A stretch of DNA of 64,000 bases. It comes from Blastobasis lacticolella. Taxonomy: Eukaryota > Arthropoda > Insecta > Lepidoptera > Blastobasidae. Positions within the stretch are counted from its first letter, which is position 1; every line of letters starts with the position of its first letter. The notes below the pieces were generated by a model. The model worked only from the letters and a program-made list of their open reading frames with translations. It searched no databases and had not been told where the DNA came from. This document shows, piece by piece, positions 34,201 through 43,493 of this stretch. The stretch spans positions 1,628,001 to 1,692,000 of the forward strand of contig LR990060.1 of NCBI GenBank assembly GCA_905147135.1. Direction: 5' to 3'. Position numbers and translations under genes: made by a program.

Positions 34201-37200
34201 TAATGAACGCTGCTTGCAACCCTATATCTGGCCTACGTAGACCTGTGGGCCTAACCAAGATGTCATTCGTTAATCGTTATTGGACACTCTACAAAAGTTG
34301 TTTTGGTAGAAACAATGTGTGGGTTTTGACATAAGACAACGTTGTGGGTAGGATGAACACATACAAAATTCAACCAAACAAGATTATTGATGTGCATAGA
34401 GAATACATATAGAGACTGTCCTGTATAAATCTTATATGCTAGTCAATAATATCTTTTGGTACAATTTTCTAGTAAATCGTAATAAGAAATAAAAAAGAAA
34501 GTAAATCAATCGTATATTTCTACCATAAACATTTAAAGATTAGCGAATGGCTTCGTGGCTAGCTCCACTGGCTTGTGACTGTGTGGCGTTGAACGGGTTG
34601 GTGCTACACTACTCTGCCTAAAAATGTAAGGCCGAAACACGAATATCTTACAGCTATCGTGGAGATTATTAGTAATGTCTTTCCGCCATCGTGAGACGCG
34701 ATCAGGGCGATCGCATCATCCTTATGTCGTGGATCTTCCAGTTATCCGCACGAGCCGCTTTGGTTCAACCTTTATAATGCGTACGGCTAAGGAATGGAAC
34801 ACGTTGCCTGCGAGTGTGTTATTACTATTATTGTATATTAAAAAAAACATTCTGTTCTGTATAGCAACATTTAAATATTTTTTTGCAGAATTGTTATTTA
34901 CCATATCACGCTAACTGACCTGCCACAATTCTAGTGAACATTAACACATAATAATAATAGTCATGCAGCATCTAAATAATAATGACTCACTCTCAAGACT
35001 CAAGTCTTGATAAACAGTCAACATTATACGCTTGCAACGAAAAACCGACTTTATATCACATTTTATAAAGTGTAAATTACAAAAATGCACGCCCCACAAT
35101 AAACATTTATAAAGATTCCGCATCAAATATAACTGACATCCATGGGCTGTATAATGGTTTGCTCACGAACCATTCAAGGCTAGGTAATTAGATGAAGAAA
35201 AAAAACGTTTTTTTTTTAGTATTGTTGGTTAAGAAAATACCTGTGTTTTGTCGAGTAACGTTAAAGGATGAGGCAGGTTTTTGTTAGAAAACCTTACAAT
35301 GCCAGCAACCTTTGTCGGATAAAAGAAATCTAGGATTCTCGTGATGTCGTGAATCCAACCTTAAGTAAGTAATCCATTTGATAGAGCTGTTTGTCGGAGA
35401 TCCGGATCTTTGAAAAACTACTAGCGTTCAGTAAAATAAAAATTAATCATCTTGGCGTTAATGTCCCGGTTGTGCCCTCGCGCACGAGTGCCCGAGGTCC
35501 GCCTTGACCATGATCCAGGATTTGGCAGATCAGATAATTACAGTGGAGCTGCCCTTAGACCTCCGTGACCCTGCTACCAGGGGAACCTGACCAGATTATA
35601 CACATCCAGCGTTCAGTACCTACTTCAGAGTAATATCGAACGCACATTTACACCAGTATTTACTTATCTAAGGGATTTCGGTGGCCGAGTGGTTAAGGTA
35701 TCCGATTCTTAAGCGAGAGGTACCGGGTTCAAATCCTACTGCGGCAATGTACCAATGACTGTTTTCTGAGTTATGTAGTTAGGTGCATTAGTTTAGTGCT
35801 AACCGATGCTCGTGAGGTGAGTGAAAACATCGTGGTGAAACCTGCACATTCAGGCGACTGAATGGGTAACCATGATTTAATCTGGTCAGTTCCCTTGTAA
35901 GCAGATTCACGGAGGTCAGATGGCAGTAGATCCACAGTAATTATCTGATCTGCCAAATCCTAGATCCTAGTCAAGGTGGACATTGGGCCCTCGTGCGCGA
36001 GAGCACAACCGGGACATTAACGCCAAGATGATTATTCGTTTTTAATGACGTCGTAAATCATCAATCGCTTTTTATTACCTACAAAACGAGTTTGTTGTAA
36101 TTACGAATATTACCTCCTTTTCCCATAACTCTCGGTAACGCGTCCGCAATTAAAAATTAAAGGCGTAAAGTTTCCCGCCAAGCGCGACGCCATCTTGAAA
36201 TGCTGTTTATCGTCCTAAAAATGTCATAAATAACAAGATGGCGGCATAAATTTAGGAAGAAGAGCGATTATTGGGCTAATGATGCCATTAAAAGCAACCA
36301 GTCGAGTTATTAAGATCATAATTTTTAAATATTCTTACTCTCAATCTTATAAACGCCTGGCGATTTTTCATTTTGATTCCCTTATTATTCCCTCAAAGCG
36401 TCTGGGAACAACTTCATAAAATTATAATTTCTTTTTCAGCGCTTTTTTATTGTGCACCCTTTATTGGGAGGCAACATTTGTTTTTGGCATTTCAGTAGCC
36501 GTTGCAGAAGAGAAATAGTGGGTAATTAAGATACTAGAAAAAAAAGCAATAAACTCAACCCATTTGGCGCTCCCAGTAAAGCCTACTGGGAGGTTTTCTT
36601 TATTTTGTTACGCTTAGTTAACCCCCTACACAAAAGAGTGGTACCTAGTGGTACAGTTGGTCAACGTGCCGTCTGCCACGAAGAGGTTCCGGGTTCAATT
36701 CCCGGCGGAATTTAAATTTCTGTTCGGATCTGGGTGTTACATGTATAATAAGTATGTATTTAAAAGTATATAAGTAGTATATCAGTTAGCTAGCACCCAT
36801 AGTACAAGCTTTGTTTACTTTTGGGCTAGATAGCGCTGTGTGACTTGTTCAAGCATATTTTTTTCTTTGTGAGAGGCATCGTAGTATCCGAAATGTTATA
36901 TTTATTATACGTAACACCCAGACCCGTAAACAAATTAAAATTCATCATTTAAATTTCTGCCCGGCCGGGAATCGAACCGGGACCTCTGCGTGGTCATGCG
37001 TGGTGCGTGGCATGTTAACCCAGGTCATCAAACGAAAGGATGATCTAAAACTAGTATGTGATTGATTCCAGACAACCCAAGAGCTCCGGTCGCAGGCTCT
37101 CCCGTGGCTGGCGACAGTTTTCCTCAAGAACGGCAGCGAATCGCAATTCGACTACAACTGTGATGGTGCTGTTCTATCCTCGAATGTTATTATTACTGGT

Positions 37201-40200
37201 GAGTTTTTTTTTACACCACGAAGGTGGCAAACAAGTTTACGGCCTGCCTGATAAGCAGTCACCGCTGCCTATGGACGTTTGCAATACCAGGTGGCATCAC
37301 CCACGCGTTGCCGACCCCGTAAATACCTGTTCACCCCTTTCTTGAAGAACACCATGTTTTACATGTGTTACATTTTAACTCCCGACGAAAAAAGGGGTGT
37401 TAGTTTGACGTGATTATCTGTGTGTCTGCCTATGGCATCGGAGCTGAGAAACAAAAAAACAAACAAAATAAGTTTAACTGAGATGGTTCTTAGCTAGGTT
37501 TCATTAAAACAGGTTCAGTACTTTCGCCACTTCAGCCACGTCGTCCACATTTTTGTAATATAAGCTACGAAACTGCGTCTCCTACAAACTTTCGCATTAT
37601 TAGTATTCGGAGGAAGTTACTACATATTTAAATAGATGCTGATATAACTTCCATCTTCCAAACGCTGCCTAACTCAACATATTTTTAATAAGCACTCCAG
37701 TCCATATCAAAGTTTCAATATGAAAAACTTTAAGTATCCCTCCATATAAGAGAGCTTAATAAGCTCCACAGAAAGCTTTCTTTAAACATCTTTTTTAATA
37801 CTCCACGTTTTTACGAACTACACAATTAGGAAGCTCGTTGTTAGTAGCTTTCACAGAGAGTTATTCGACTTTGAACCCCAGCAGTGGCCGGGAATGCTTT
37901 AGAACTTAATATCTAAGAAAAAACAGCTTGGTTCGTAAGAAAATAATGAAATTCTCAAGCAATTAAAGCGTTCTGGATAGACAAAATAGGGAGGAAAATA
38001 ATATCTTAAGGACATTTGCGATGCTAGGGCTTTCACTAGCGTTAATAATAACGTCAGCGTCATCATCATCATAATCCGAGCGGGCAATCGGATCAGAACC
38101 GACTTGGCGATGTCTATCCATCACTTCTTGGGCCGTGTGCGGGACCTCTTTCCTGATACCGGAAGGTTTAGGCACGTCTTTCTCACGTTTCCCTGAAGTT
38201 TACGCTAAACGTTACCAAACCAGCGAAGGCGAGCTCCTTTCTTCTTATCCGTGATATCTCTCACGCCATGGTTGCCTCGGATGTACTTGTTACGCCCTCG
38301 ATCAAGTCGCGTAATGCCGCAAATCCACCACAGCATTAATAACGTTAGCGTATGTGTAATTACATTAAAAAAACAATCAGAATTGTAGCATTAGTACCAT
38401 ACAATACCTACAGTTCCGCTTACCAAGGAAACTGCCCACTAAAACTGCGTCTTTTCCACAACTATGAGCATCCCAAATCCGTGTAAGCGGCCGAAGTAAT
38501 TTCTGCTAAAACCCACCGACAATGCCCGGCAAATGGACAAGGCGGAAAATCTCCACTATTCCAGCAACAAATCCCAGTTGCTTCACTTTTCGACTCAGCC
38601 GGGGTACTACAAAAGAGGTAGCCTAGCCGAATCAAATTAGCCTCCAGTGGATTGCTGGCTGGATGAAAGAAAAAAGAAAAGAGTTCTTAACATTTTCAAG
38701 CAACGTTCTGATTCCTTTTTCAAATGCGGGCTGAGTGCGGCGATTGTTTTTTAGTTATATTTTATGTTGCCCAAGTAGTCCTTGTCTGACTTTGTGGGTT
38801 TTTGTTCCACTGACGTATGAAAAGTCGTCTAGTTAGTTCCAAAGCTCGGTTGTAGGGTTATAAAAGATTATTGAATTACTTGTTAGTAAAACTGAAAACG
38901 TTAAATTAGGTAGTCTGCTTGGTGTGTATAAACTTAAAAAGTATGATAAAAAGTTCAAAAGTCAAAATCTTTAAAAATAAATTTGTTGTCGCGTGGCAAG
39001 AATACAAACTAATTTTAATAGTAGTCATTTTCTATACTAATATTATTCTATATTTATATGTTTGTGAGTTTGTATATTGGGTGTGATCTCCGACACTACT
39101 GCACCAATGTTGAAAATTATTTCACTAATAGGAAAAATAAAGGGCCCAGCGGGAAAGTGAAATATCTACAGATATCCGAACTGCGCGCGGGTGAAAACCG
39201 CTGAGGACTGCTAGTTATATGTATATTTGTACTGCATTAAAATGACATATATGATCCAATTATGTTTTCATTTTCAGCCGCTCGCTGCCTCAACCGCGCC
39301 AATGCTACTTCAGCTGATGACGTCATCGTGATCCTGGGAAAAAGGTCTCTTCTTACCGTCGGGAACAACGAAAGGGTTTACCGGGTAGGTAATCTATAAT
39401 TCATAAATAAGATTCTAGTCTAAACTGAAGACTAGTTCCAAGCAAGACTTTCCTTGCTTCGCGATCTTAATTTGTTAAAAACAAAAAAGACTGAATGAGA
39501 TTTGTTTGGTAGGCGATGTTATGAAATGTTGTATAAGATTATTAAGACGTGTGTTTCCTTATTTATATAACAATGATTAAGAACTGGATATGTCAGGAAT
39601 AATTAGATTTCTAGACACAATTCCGGGAGGCAGCGGTGTGGACTACTTCTTTAATTTTTAATCTTTATGTATAGTGCTTCTTTATGTTGTTTTTTACCTC
39701 TTCTTCTTTAATAAAAACTAATTATTACAAAAAAAAAATAGTGACTTGTCCTTGATAATATGTACCTTGTTGGTGATAACACGCAGCCCTGCGGGACCCC
39801 AGGATTCAAGGACGAGTTAGAGTTCGAACCTTTGACTGAAGACCCATCTGCACAATTTCTCTAGAAACTAGCCTATATAGCTTAAAATGATGTGACAGTG
39901 GTCCCATCTAGCTGATCCCTAATTATTTATTAATTAAATAAAACAATTAATATATACCTGTGTTTATTTCTGTTTTATGATTGTGACATGAATTAATTCT
40001 GAAGTGACGTTGTAATGCTGAAGATGAATGTATTTATTATTACAAACTATAATTATCGATGAAATGTAATGAGAATATGAGTCTGTGAAGCTTGAAATAA
40101 ATGATATTTAATTAAATTTTATATGAGATAATTATTAGTATTATATTGGTATTTAATAGATTGATTTACTGTTTCAGATAAAACAGATAAAACTACACGA

Positions 40201-41802
40201 TAACTTTTCAAGCAACGTCGCTGGTGATGATTTGGCTCTGCTAGTTACTGACGAACCAATCATTTTGAACGAAGACGTACAAATAGCCAAGGTCGGAGGT
40301 AACGCTGATGCTGAGGAGGCAGCCGTGAGTACATAATACATACTGTCACGTATGAATAAACAATACTTGTCTAAGTTGATCGATAAAATCATAAATGAGG
40401 ATAATAATAATAATAATTATTATTAATGAGGATATCCGCAAGCGAACCAAGGCCACTGTCATAGTCCGAAGGATTGCCAGGCTAAAGTGGAAATGGGCAG
40501 AGCACATAGCTCGAAGAAGAGATGGACGATGGGGCAGTAAAGTTAGACCATGTACCAGAAGACTCCCACTAGGATCGTACGCAAAAATTCATTTTAATCG
40601 GAAACCTTGAAGGTGATCAGATTTGATTACAGACAGCCAGGACAGGTGAAACTAAATAAAAGCTTGTAATATTTACCTTTACAGACAACCGGATGGGCGA
40701 TCACTGGCAATCTGACAGTGATTAAGTTTGATAAGGAAAAGCGTGGGGTGTGTTACAGTGGCGGATCTGTGGCCAATACCTACTGCGAAACGTATGGACT
40801 AGGCAAGTAGTTTTAGAATGTTTTACCCCTGTTAACTATCACGGAGGTCAGATGGCAGTCGCTCCACTGTAATTACCTGATCTGCCAAATCCTGGATCAT
40901 AGTCAAGGTGCGGGCACTCGTGCGCTAAAGAGCCGCGAGATATTAACACCAAGATTATTGTTATTTTTGTTCTAAATACACTCACGTTCTCAAGTATGGG
41001 ATCCTACCACCATTATCTGGGCCCAAGTCAACCGAACATCGTCATGGGCGACCATGAACTAGTAATAGGTGAAAGAGGCTTTGGCGAATTGGCTTTTCCT
41101 TAGGATTGTGCGGGTCGGATGGTAGCCGTCGCACATTAAAAGCTAAAACACCACATTTTTTAAATGAAAGGTTTTAGAAAGGCGCTGTAGATTTGCTTGC
41201 GAAAGCAGTGAATACATAACAACATGATCATTAAATTATAACCTCCAAACGTCTATCAAACGTTGTTGGCGTAATGGTTAAGGGGTCCGACTCGAAACCC
41301 GAGGTACCCGAGGAGGGTTTGAACCCCATGACTCTTTTCTGAGTTATGTTCAGTAGTTTAACACTAACCGATGCTCTTATGGTAGGGGAAACATGGTAAT
41401 GAAACCTGCACATTCAAGAGACTGACTGTGTAACTATGATCCAATCAGGTCAGGTTCCCCTACGGTCATGGCATATCTCAGGCCCTCGCGCGCGATAGCA
41501 CAACCAAGACATTAACGCTAAGATGACCCATAACCTCAAAACGCCATACCGTATTCCATACCATACCACATACGCATGCCTCTTGCGCTAATGACATTCT
41601 ATTCTACACATTTCCAGATGTTTCCACTTGTCCAAGCTATGGCGGTCTACACTTGGTGAAAATGGACACCCAGTGGCTCCTGCGAGGCATACGGTTCGGC
41701 AACTCCGCCTACAAAGGCTTCTGCATAGACAAAAATGTCCGCTACACAGATTTGGGCAATTACAAAGAATGGATCGACGACAATGTGCAGAAATATCAGT
41801 GA
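26521..41802 (+). CDS. Secreted serine protease homolog with long Asn-rich N-terminal region
   Basis: The model joins 26521-28209, 37072-37198, 39278-39384, 40178-40324, 40685-40802 and 41618-41802, about 790 aa with all phases consistent. Residues 1-21 are a signal peptide (hydrophobic ALILQVSF, cleavage before DCDGF). Residues 22-563 are acidic and Asn/Ser/Thr-rich with about 20 N-glycosylation sequons and three NW(S/N)YLP repeats. The C-terminal ~227 residues follow the chymotrypsin fold: PWLATVF, C-D-G, TAARC, DDLALL, TGWA, CPSYGG, and a terminal Y-K-E-W-I helix. Catalytic His57 is Arg, Asp102 is kept, Ser195 is Tyr, and no IVGG activation site is visible. It is therefore a pseudoprotease; insect homologs of this type act as cofactors or binding proteins, so that role is inference. 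An extra small exon in the 8.9-kb first intron cannot be excluded. Confidence 0.68.
28240..28720. other. Start of intron 1, nothing recognised
   Basis: AT-rich intronic DNA. At 28725-28870 'ggcccggggtccgcgttcc' then 'tctcctaagttttgcc' resembles a decayed LINE 3' end. Confidence 0.4.
28967..29042. mobile_element. Small TIR element (MITE), copy 2
   Basis: 76 bp with ends AGGCGCTGTCATAATTAGCAACG and, reversed, AGGCGTTGTCCTAATTGGCAACG. Related to 4623-4746; the central third differs. Confidence 0.65.
29345..29550 (+). repeat. Repeat X copy
   Basis: 'tcgtagctcccggacggatg', 'gatgcggttttctctatttg' and terminal 'agtcggttaggttat'. Confidence 0.7.
29625..29730 (+). repeat. Repeat Y, 3' part
   Basis: 'gattcaagagaaaggttta' with an A-run and 'cgaatgaagtcgcgccgggt' match the distal part of the family. 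Confidence 0.55.
30165..30780 (+). mobile_element. SINE-A interrupted by a MITE
   Basis: Head B box 'gggtttgaatccca' and body to 30349, then the rest resumes at 30647 ('taacagggtcac') and ends in GATGATGATG. The interruption is the TIR element at 30350-30646. Confidence 0.8.
30350..30646. mobile_element. Harbinger-like MITE inside SINE-A
   Basis: 297 bp. The left end 'aggtgtcgccatattagagt' and the right-end reverse complement 'agatagggccacattaaagt' match at about 22 of 29 terminal positions. It is flanked by TAA on both sides (30347-30349 and 30647-30649). A 3-bp TWA duplication is typical of PIF/Harbinger elements, so the superfamily is a suggestion. Confidence 0.7.
31090..31475 (+). mobile_element. 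LINE RT ORF C-terminus
   Basis: The reading contains FHRTARHRQGVHPH, 'FQRNFLPRTLRFWYELPGEI' and a terminal GIANVHRLR stop. It is followed by the 3' block 'ctgcttaccatcaggcaggc' and an A-run at 31466. Confidence 0.8.
31568..31912 (+). mobile_element. SINE-A, full length
   Basis: The head 'cggccgagtggttaacg' and B box 'gggttcaaatccca' are followed by a complete body ending 'gacattaacgctaagaagat'. Confidence 0.85.
32205..32390 (+). repeat. Repeat Y copy
   Basis: 'ataaaacaaagtcgcttccc', 'aactacgcaacggattttaa' and terminal 'gaacgaagtcgcgccgggtt'. Confidence 0.7.
32668..32835 (-). mobile_element. SINE-A 3' half
   Basis: Antisense tail and body ('gcgttaatgtcccgg' to 'ctgaccagattagatgatgg'); the tRNA head is missing. 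Confidence 0.8.
32934..33140 (+). repeat. Repeat Y copy
   Basis: 'aaaaacaaagtcccttccta', 'cttaaatcttttaaactgcg' and terminal 'gcgaacgaagtcgcat'. More diverged than the copy at 32205. Confidence 0.65.
33178..33435 (+). repeat. Repeat Z, near full length
   Basis: 'ggtgtccagcagagtagaat', 'tgtcgtacaaggcgatta', 'gcgatctccaacccgcctgc' and 'gtgggagaggcccttagtcc'. Its layout suggests a small retroposon; no tRNA head was recognised. Confidence 0.7.
33887..33930. other. Cluster of CCGG(A) motifs
   Basis: Within about 45 bp, GTCCGGAC, CCGGAC, CCGGAC and GTCCGG recur at 10-13-bp spacing. GGACATGTCC fits the p53-family half-site consensus RRRCWWGYYY. It sits in intron 1 of the protease-homolog gene. Function is unknown. 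Confidence 0.35.
34660..34820 (+). mobile_element. LINE RT ORF fragment
   Basis: 'FRHRETRSGRSHHPYVVDLP' and 'FGSTFIMRTAKEWNTLPASV', then a break into unrelated AT-rich DNA. Same family as 50160-50930. Confidence 0.75.
35445..35605 (-). mobile_element. SINE-A 3' half
   Basis: Antisense body from 'ggcgttaatgtcccgg' to 'ggaacctgaccagatt'. It lies about 70 bp from an opposite-oriented full-length copy. Confidence 0.8.
35678..36032 (+). mobile_element. SINE-A, full length reference copy
   Basis: A box TGGCCGAGTGG at 35682-35692 and B box GGTTCAAATCC at 35726-35736, an RNA polymerase III promoter of tRNA type. The body is followed by 'gggacattaacgccaagatg'. The body beyond the head is not tRNA. 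Confidence 0.9.
36645..36858 (+). mobile_element. SINE-G copy
   Basis: 'gtctgccacgaagaggttcc', 'gggttcaattcccggcgg' and tail 'gggctagatagcgctgtgtg'. Confidence 0.8.
36897..37031 (-). mobile_element. SINE-G head, antisense
   Basis: 'gcccggccgggaatcgaacc' and 'gcatgttaacccaggtcatc' are the reversed head. It ends 40 bp before the acceptor-defined exon at 37072 and forms an inverted pair with 36645-36858. Confidence 0.8.
37072..37198 (+). CDS. Protease-homolog exon 2
   Basis: Acceptor 'gtgattgattccag', donor gtgagt at 37199. It encodes TTQELRSQALPWLATVFLKN through 'NCDGAVLSSNVIIT' plus one base. This corresponds to the N-terminal beta strands of a trypsin-like domain (PW motif and first cysteine strand). 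The position where IVGG should stand falls at the exon start and is not conserved. Confidence 0.85.
37204..37345 (-). mobile_element. LINE 3' end immediately after the splice donor
   Basis: Poly-T starting at 37204 is the inverted poly(A) tail, then 'acaccacgaaggtggcaaac', 'ggcctgcctgataagcag' and 'ccacgcgttgccgacc'. The insertion point is within about 6 bp of the exon border. Confidence 0.8.
37376..37520 (+). repeat. Repeat X, partial
   Basis: 'aactcccgacgaaaaaagg', 'gttagtttgacgtg' and 'gagatggttcttagctaggt'. Confidence 0.65.
38030..38340 (-). mobile_element. Probable LINE 3' remnant
   Basis: A CAT-repeat edge, then a GC-rich block ('cgatgtctatccatcacttc', 'gtgcgggacctctttcctg') in otherwise AT-rich intron. 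Similar in style to 4085-4240. Family uncertain. Confidence 0.4.
38345..39277. other. Intron, no exon seen
   Basis: Intronic DNA of the protease-homolog gene. 'tatactaatattattctata' at about 39034 followed by 'ccgacactactgcacc' looks like another decayed interspersed repeat. Confidence 0.4.
39278..39384 (+). CDS. Protease-homolog exon 3 (catalytic His site lost)
   Basis: Acceptor 'gttttcattttcag', donor gtaggt at 39385. The split codon with exon 2 gives Ala and the sequence reads T-A-A-R-C-L where active proteases have T-A-A-H-C. The cysteine is kept and the histidine is Arg. A sequon N-A-T follows. Confidence 0.85.
40178..40324 (+). CDS. Protease-homolog exon 4 (Asp102 region)
   Basis: Acceptor 'ttactgtttcag', donor gtgagt at 40325; 49 codons, phase 0 at both ends. 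It contains KLHDNFSSNVAGDDLALLVT, the counterpart of the D-I-A-L-L motif, so the catalytic Asp is retained. Confidence 0.85.
40405..40600 (+). mobile_element. RTE-like LINE C-terminal fragment
   Basis: EDIRKRTKATVIVRRIARLK then WKWAEHIARRRDGRWGSK matches the conserved C-terminal block of RTE-type reverse transcriptases. It takes up more than half of a 360-bp intron. Confidence 0.75.
40685..40802 (+). CDS. Protease-homolog exon 5, GC splice donor
   Basis: Acceptor 'aatatttacctttacag'. 39 codons plus one base: TTGWAITGNLTVIKF to 'NTYCETYGL'. The donor is G|GCAAGT at 40803, the consensus of GC-AG introns. Only this choice joins the next exon in the frame that gives DVSTCPSYGG. TGWA replaces the usual TGWG. 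Confidence 0.8.
40838..40958 (+). mobile_element. SINE-A 3' fragment
   Basis: 'cacggaggtcagatggcagt', 'ctgatctgccaaatcctgg' and 'gatattaacaccaagatt'. Confidence 0.75.
41262..41526 (+). mobile_element. SINE-A, internally deleted
   Basis: Head 'ttggcgtaatggttaagg' with a B-box remnant 'gggtttgaacccca', middle deleted after 'caggttcccctac', tail 'aagacattaacgctaagatg'. Confidence 0.75.
41618..41802 (+). CDS. Protease-homolog terminal exon (catalytic Ser lost)
   Basis: Acceptor 'ctacacatttccag'. 60 codons and TGA at 41800. DVSTCPSYGGLHLV aligns with C-x-G-D-S-G-G-P but reads C-P-S-Y-G-G-L, so the nucleophile is Tyr and the loop is one residue short. 'NYKEWIDDNVQKYQ' is the terminal helix. Confidence 0.88.
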
Positions 41803-41819
41803 ATGTTACGTAATTTATT

Positions 41820-41825
41820 AATAAA
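41820..41825 (+). terminator. Poly(A) signal, protease-homolog gene
   Basis: AATAAA starts 18 nt after the stop codon, implying a very short 3' UTR. Confidence 0.6.
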
Positions 41826-41884
41826 TAATTAGTTATCAGTGTTGTTTTGATTTTTGTAGCATTATTGCATACTACTTTGAGGTT

Positions 41885-42075
41885 TTAAGTATTGGGATGC
41901 CACAGGGGTCTAATTTAGGGCCACTGCTTTTTAATATCTCTTTGCGTCATGATTATGCGTCCTGTTTTAATATCGGGTTTTTCCTTAATTTTAATATATG
42001 CTGATGATTTTAACAGACTTTAGAAGCTCAAAAAGTTGCCTAAGGTTGTAGGCAAGCAGACCTAGATCTCTACCT
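41885..42075 (+). mobile_element. LINE reverse-transcriptase core remnant
   Basis: The reading GMPQGSNLGPLLFNI, then after decayed sequence IYADDFNRL, shows the RT motifs G-x-P-Q-G and Y-A-D-D. It begins within 90 bp of the protease-homolog stop codon. Confidence 0.75.
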
Positions 42076-42369
42076 AGACACCGAGATGTCCGCATATAGT
42101 ATGTACGCAGAACAACCGGAACCTCAACCCGTTAGTATTATTAATCTTACCTCAACCAAGACTTCTAAGTTTGTAAGACCAGCACGGCTGGCACACGTGA
42201 GCTTGAGACCATAGCTCGCGCTGCAAGAGCCTTTATTTCCTTTTCTTAATACTAAGATAAAAGAGATAGCAGGGTCTATGTCGCGCCTCGCTTGTCGCTC
42301 TCGCGCGCACACTTGGGCTAAGTGCTGAAGCAACCCTGTAGGACCTCCTAGACTAGAAAAAAGGTCAGC

Positions 42370-42630
42370 GGCGTTTTCTATTCAATATTCCCAATACTGC
42401 GCTGTTCAATTTGCCTGCGTGGATATTATATATACCCTCTAAAGACTCTCTGGCTAAGTGGGGCTTCATCGACCAGACACAGCAGCGATGCGACTGTGGA
42501 GCTCCATCCCAAACCATGGAGCATCTGCTTTCTTGTCCTCTTTGTCCTGCTACCTGCACTAGGGAGGAACTGTTCCTGGCGACTGATAATGCCGTTGCTG
42601 TGGCCAACTACTGGGCAAGCCAGATCTAGG
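42370..42630 (+). mobile_element. LINE C-terminal Cys/His block
   Basis: 'LAKWGFIDQTQQRCDCGAPS' then QTMEHLLSCPLCP, a C-x-C...H...C motif typical of ORF2 C-termini, probably from the same element as 41885. Confidence 0.65.
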
Positions 42631-42659
42631 GTTTTCGAAAAATTGACTCCACGAAGAAG

Positions 42660-42970
42660 AAGAAGAAGATGATGAGATAGGAAGGTGGCTCAAGCCGAGC
42701 AATGGACTATTGTGGGCTGTTCATGTGTGGTCACCAGGTTATCGTTATCGGTTTCTCAAATGGAAGCATTAAAAGGCCCTTGCGTCTTAATGAGGAGGTA
42801 AATAAGGAAGACGCAGCGTGAGTAGGCCTCCCACGAGGTGACCGACGATCTGATAAAGGTCGCAGGTACCAGCTGGATGAGGAAGGCGCAAGACCGGCCT
42901 TTGTGGATCTCTGGAGAAGGTCTATGCCCAGCAGTGGGGGTATTCTGGCTGATATGGTGAAATAAGGAAA
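42660..42970 (+). mobile_element. RTE-like LINE 3' end
   Basis: Mirror of 2650-2868: 'gaccggcctttgtggatctc', 'ggtctatgcccagcagtggg' and a terminal ATC repeat. Confidence 0.65.
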
Positions 42971-42987
42971 CAATATCATCATCATCA

Positions 42988-43238
42988 TCATCACAGCCCA
43001 CAACAGTCCACTGCAGGACCCAGAGCCTCTCTCACAAAAAGGGAGGCCATTGCCATGATCTCCACGCTTGGCAGGCGGGTTGGAGATCGCAGTGTTATAA
43101 TATAACAATGGAAAATGCTGCTGCCCATTTTCCAGTCTACGGAGGCGCTTAGATCTTTGCCTCGAAAACATTAGTCGCCTTGTACGACACCCACGACTGT
43201 AAGGGGTTGGTGCTATTCTACTCTGCCGGACACCACAC
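42988..43238 (-). repeat. Repeat Z, near full length
   Basis: Antisense from 'cagcccacaacagtccactg' to 'actctgccggacaccacac'. Confidence 0.75.
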
Positions 43239-43493
43239 GGCCGAGGAAACAATATAGTATGTCATAAATATATGAACTGTACACGATCTGTCTAGTTGCA
43301 GACATGTCCAGTAGGCAATCTGTCATGTTGCGAATCTGTCTACAAGCTCCGTAGGGCCTATCTATAAGCTACACAACGTAATAAGAAATTAAAAGGACTG
43401 TACAACCTACCTGAGTGATTACCATTTCTGTAGCTGGCGTGGAGCAGTCAGGTATCTGCCCTTTGACGTAATCCTCAGCAGACGACATTTGTT

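Noticed and set aside
35678..35760. tRNA gene
   Set aside because: A and B boxes are good, but there is no acceptor-stem pairing and the sequence continues into a SINE body; the same holds for the SINE-G heads.
40792..40797. GT donor for protease-homolog exon 5
   Set aside because: It would shift the terminal exon out of the frame encoding CPSYGG and the terminal helix; the GC donor at 40803 keeps it.
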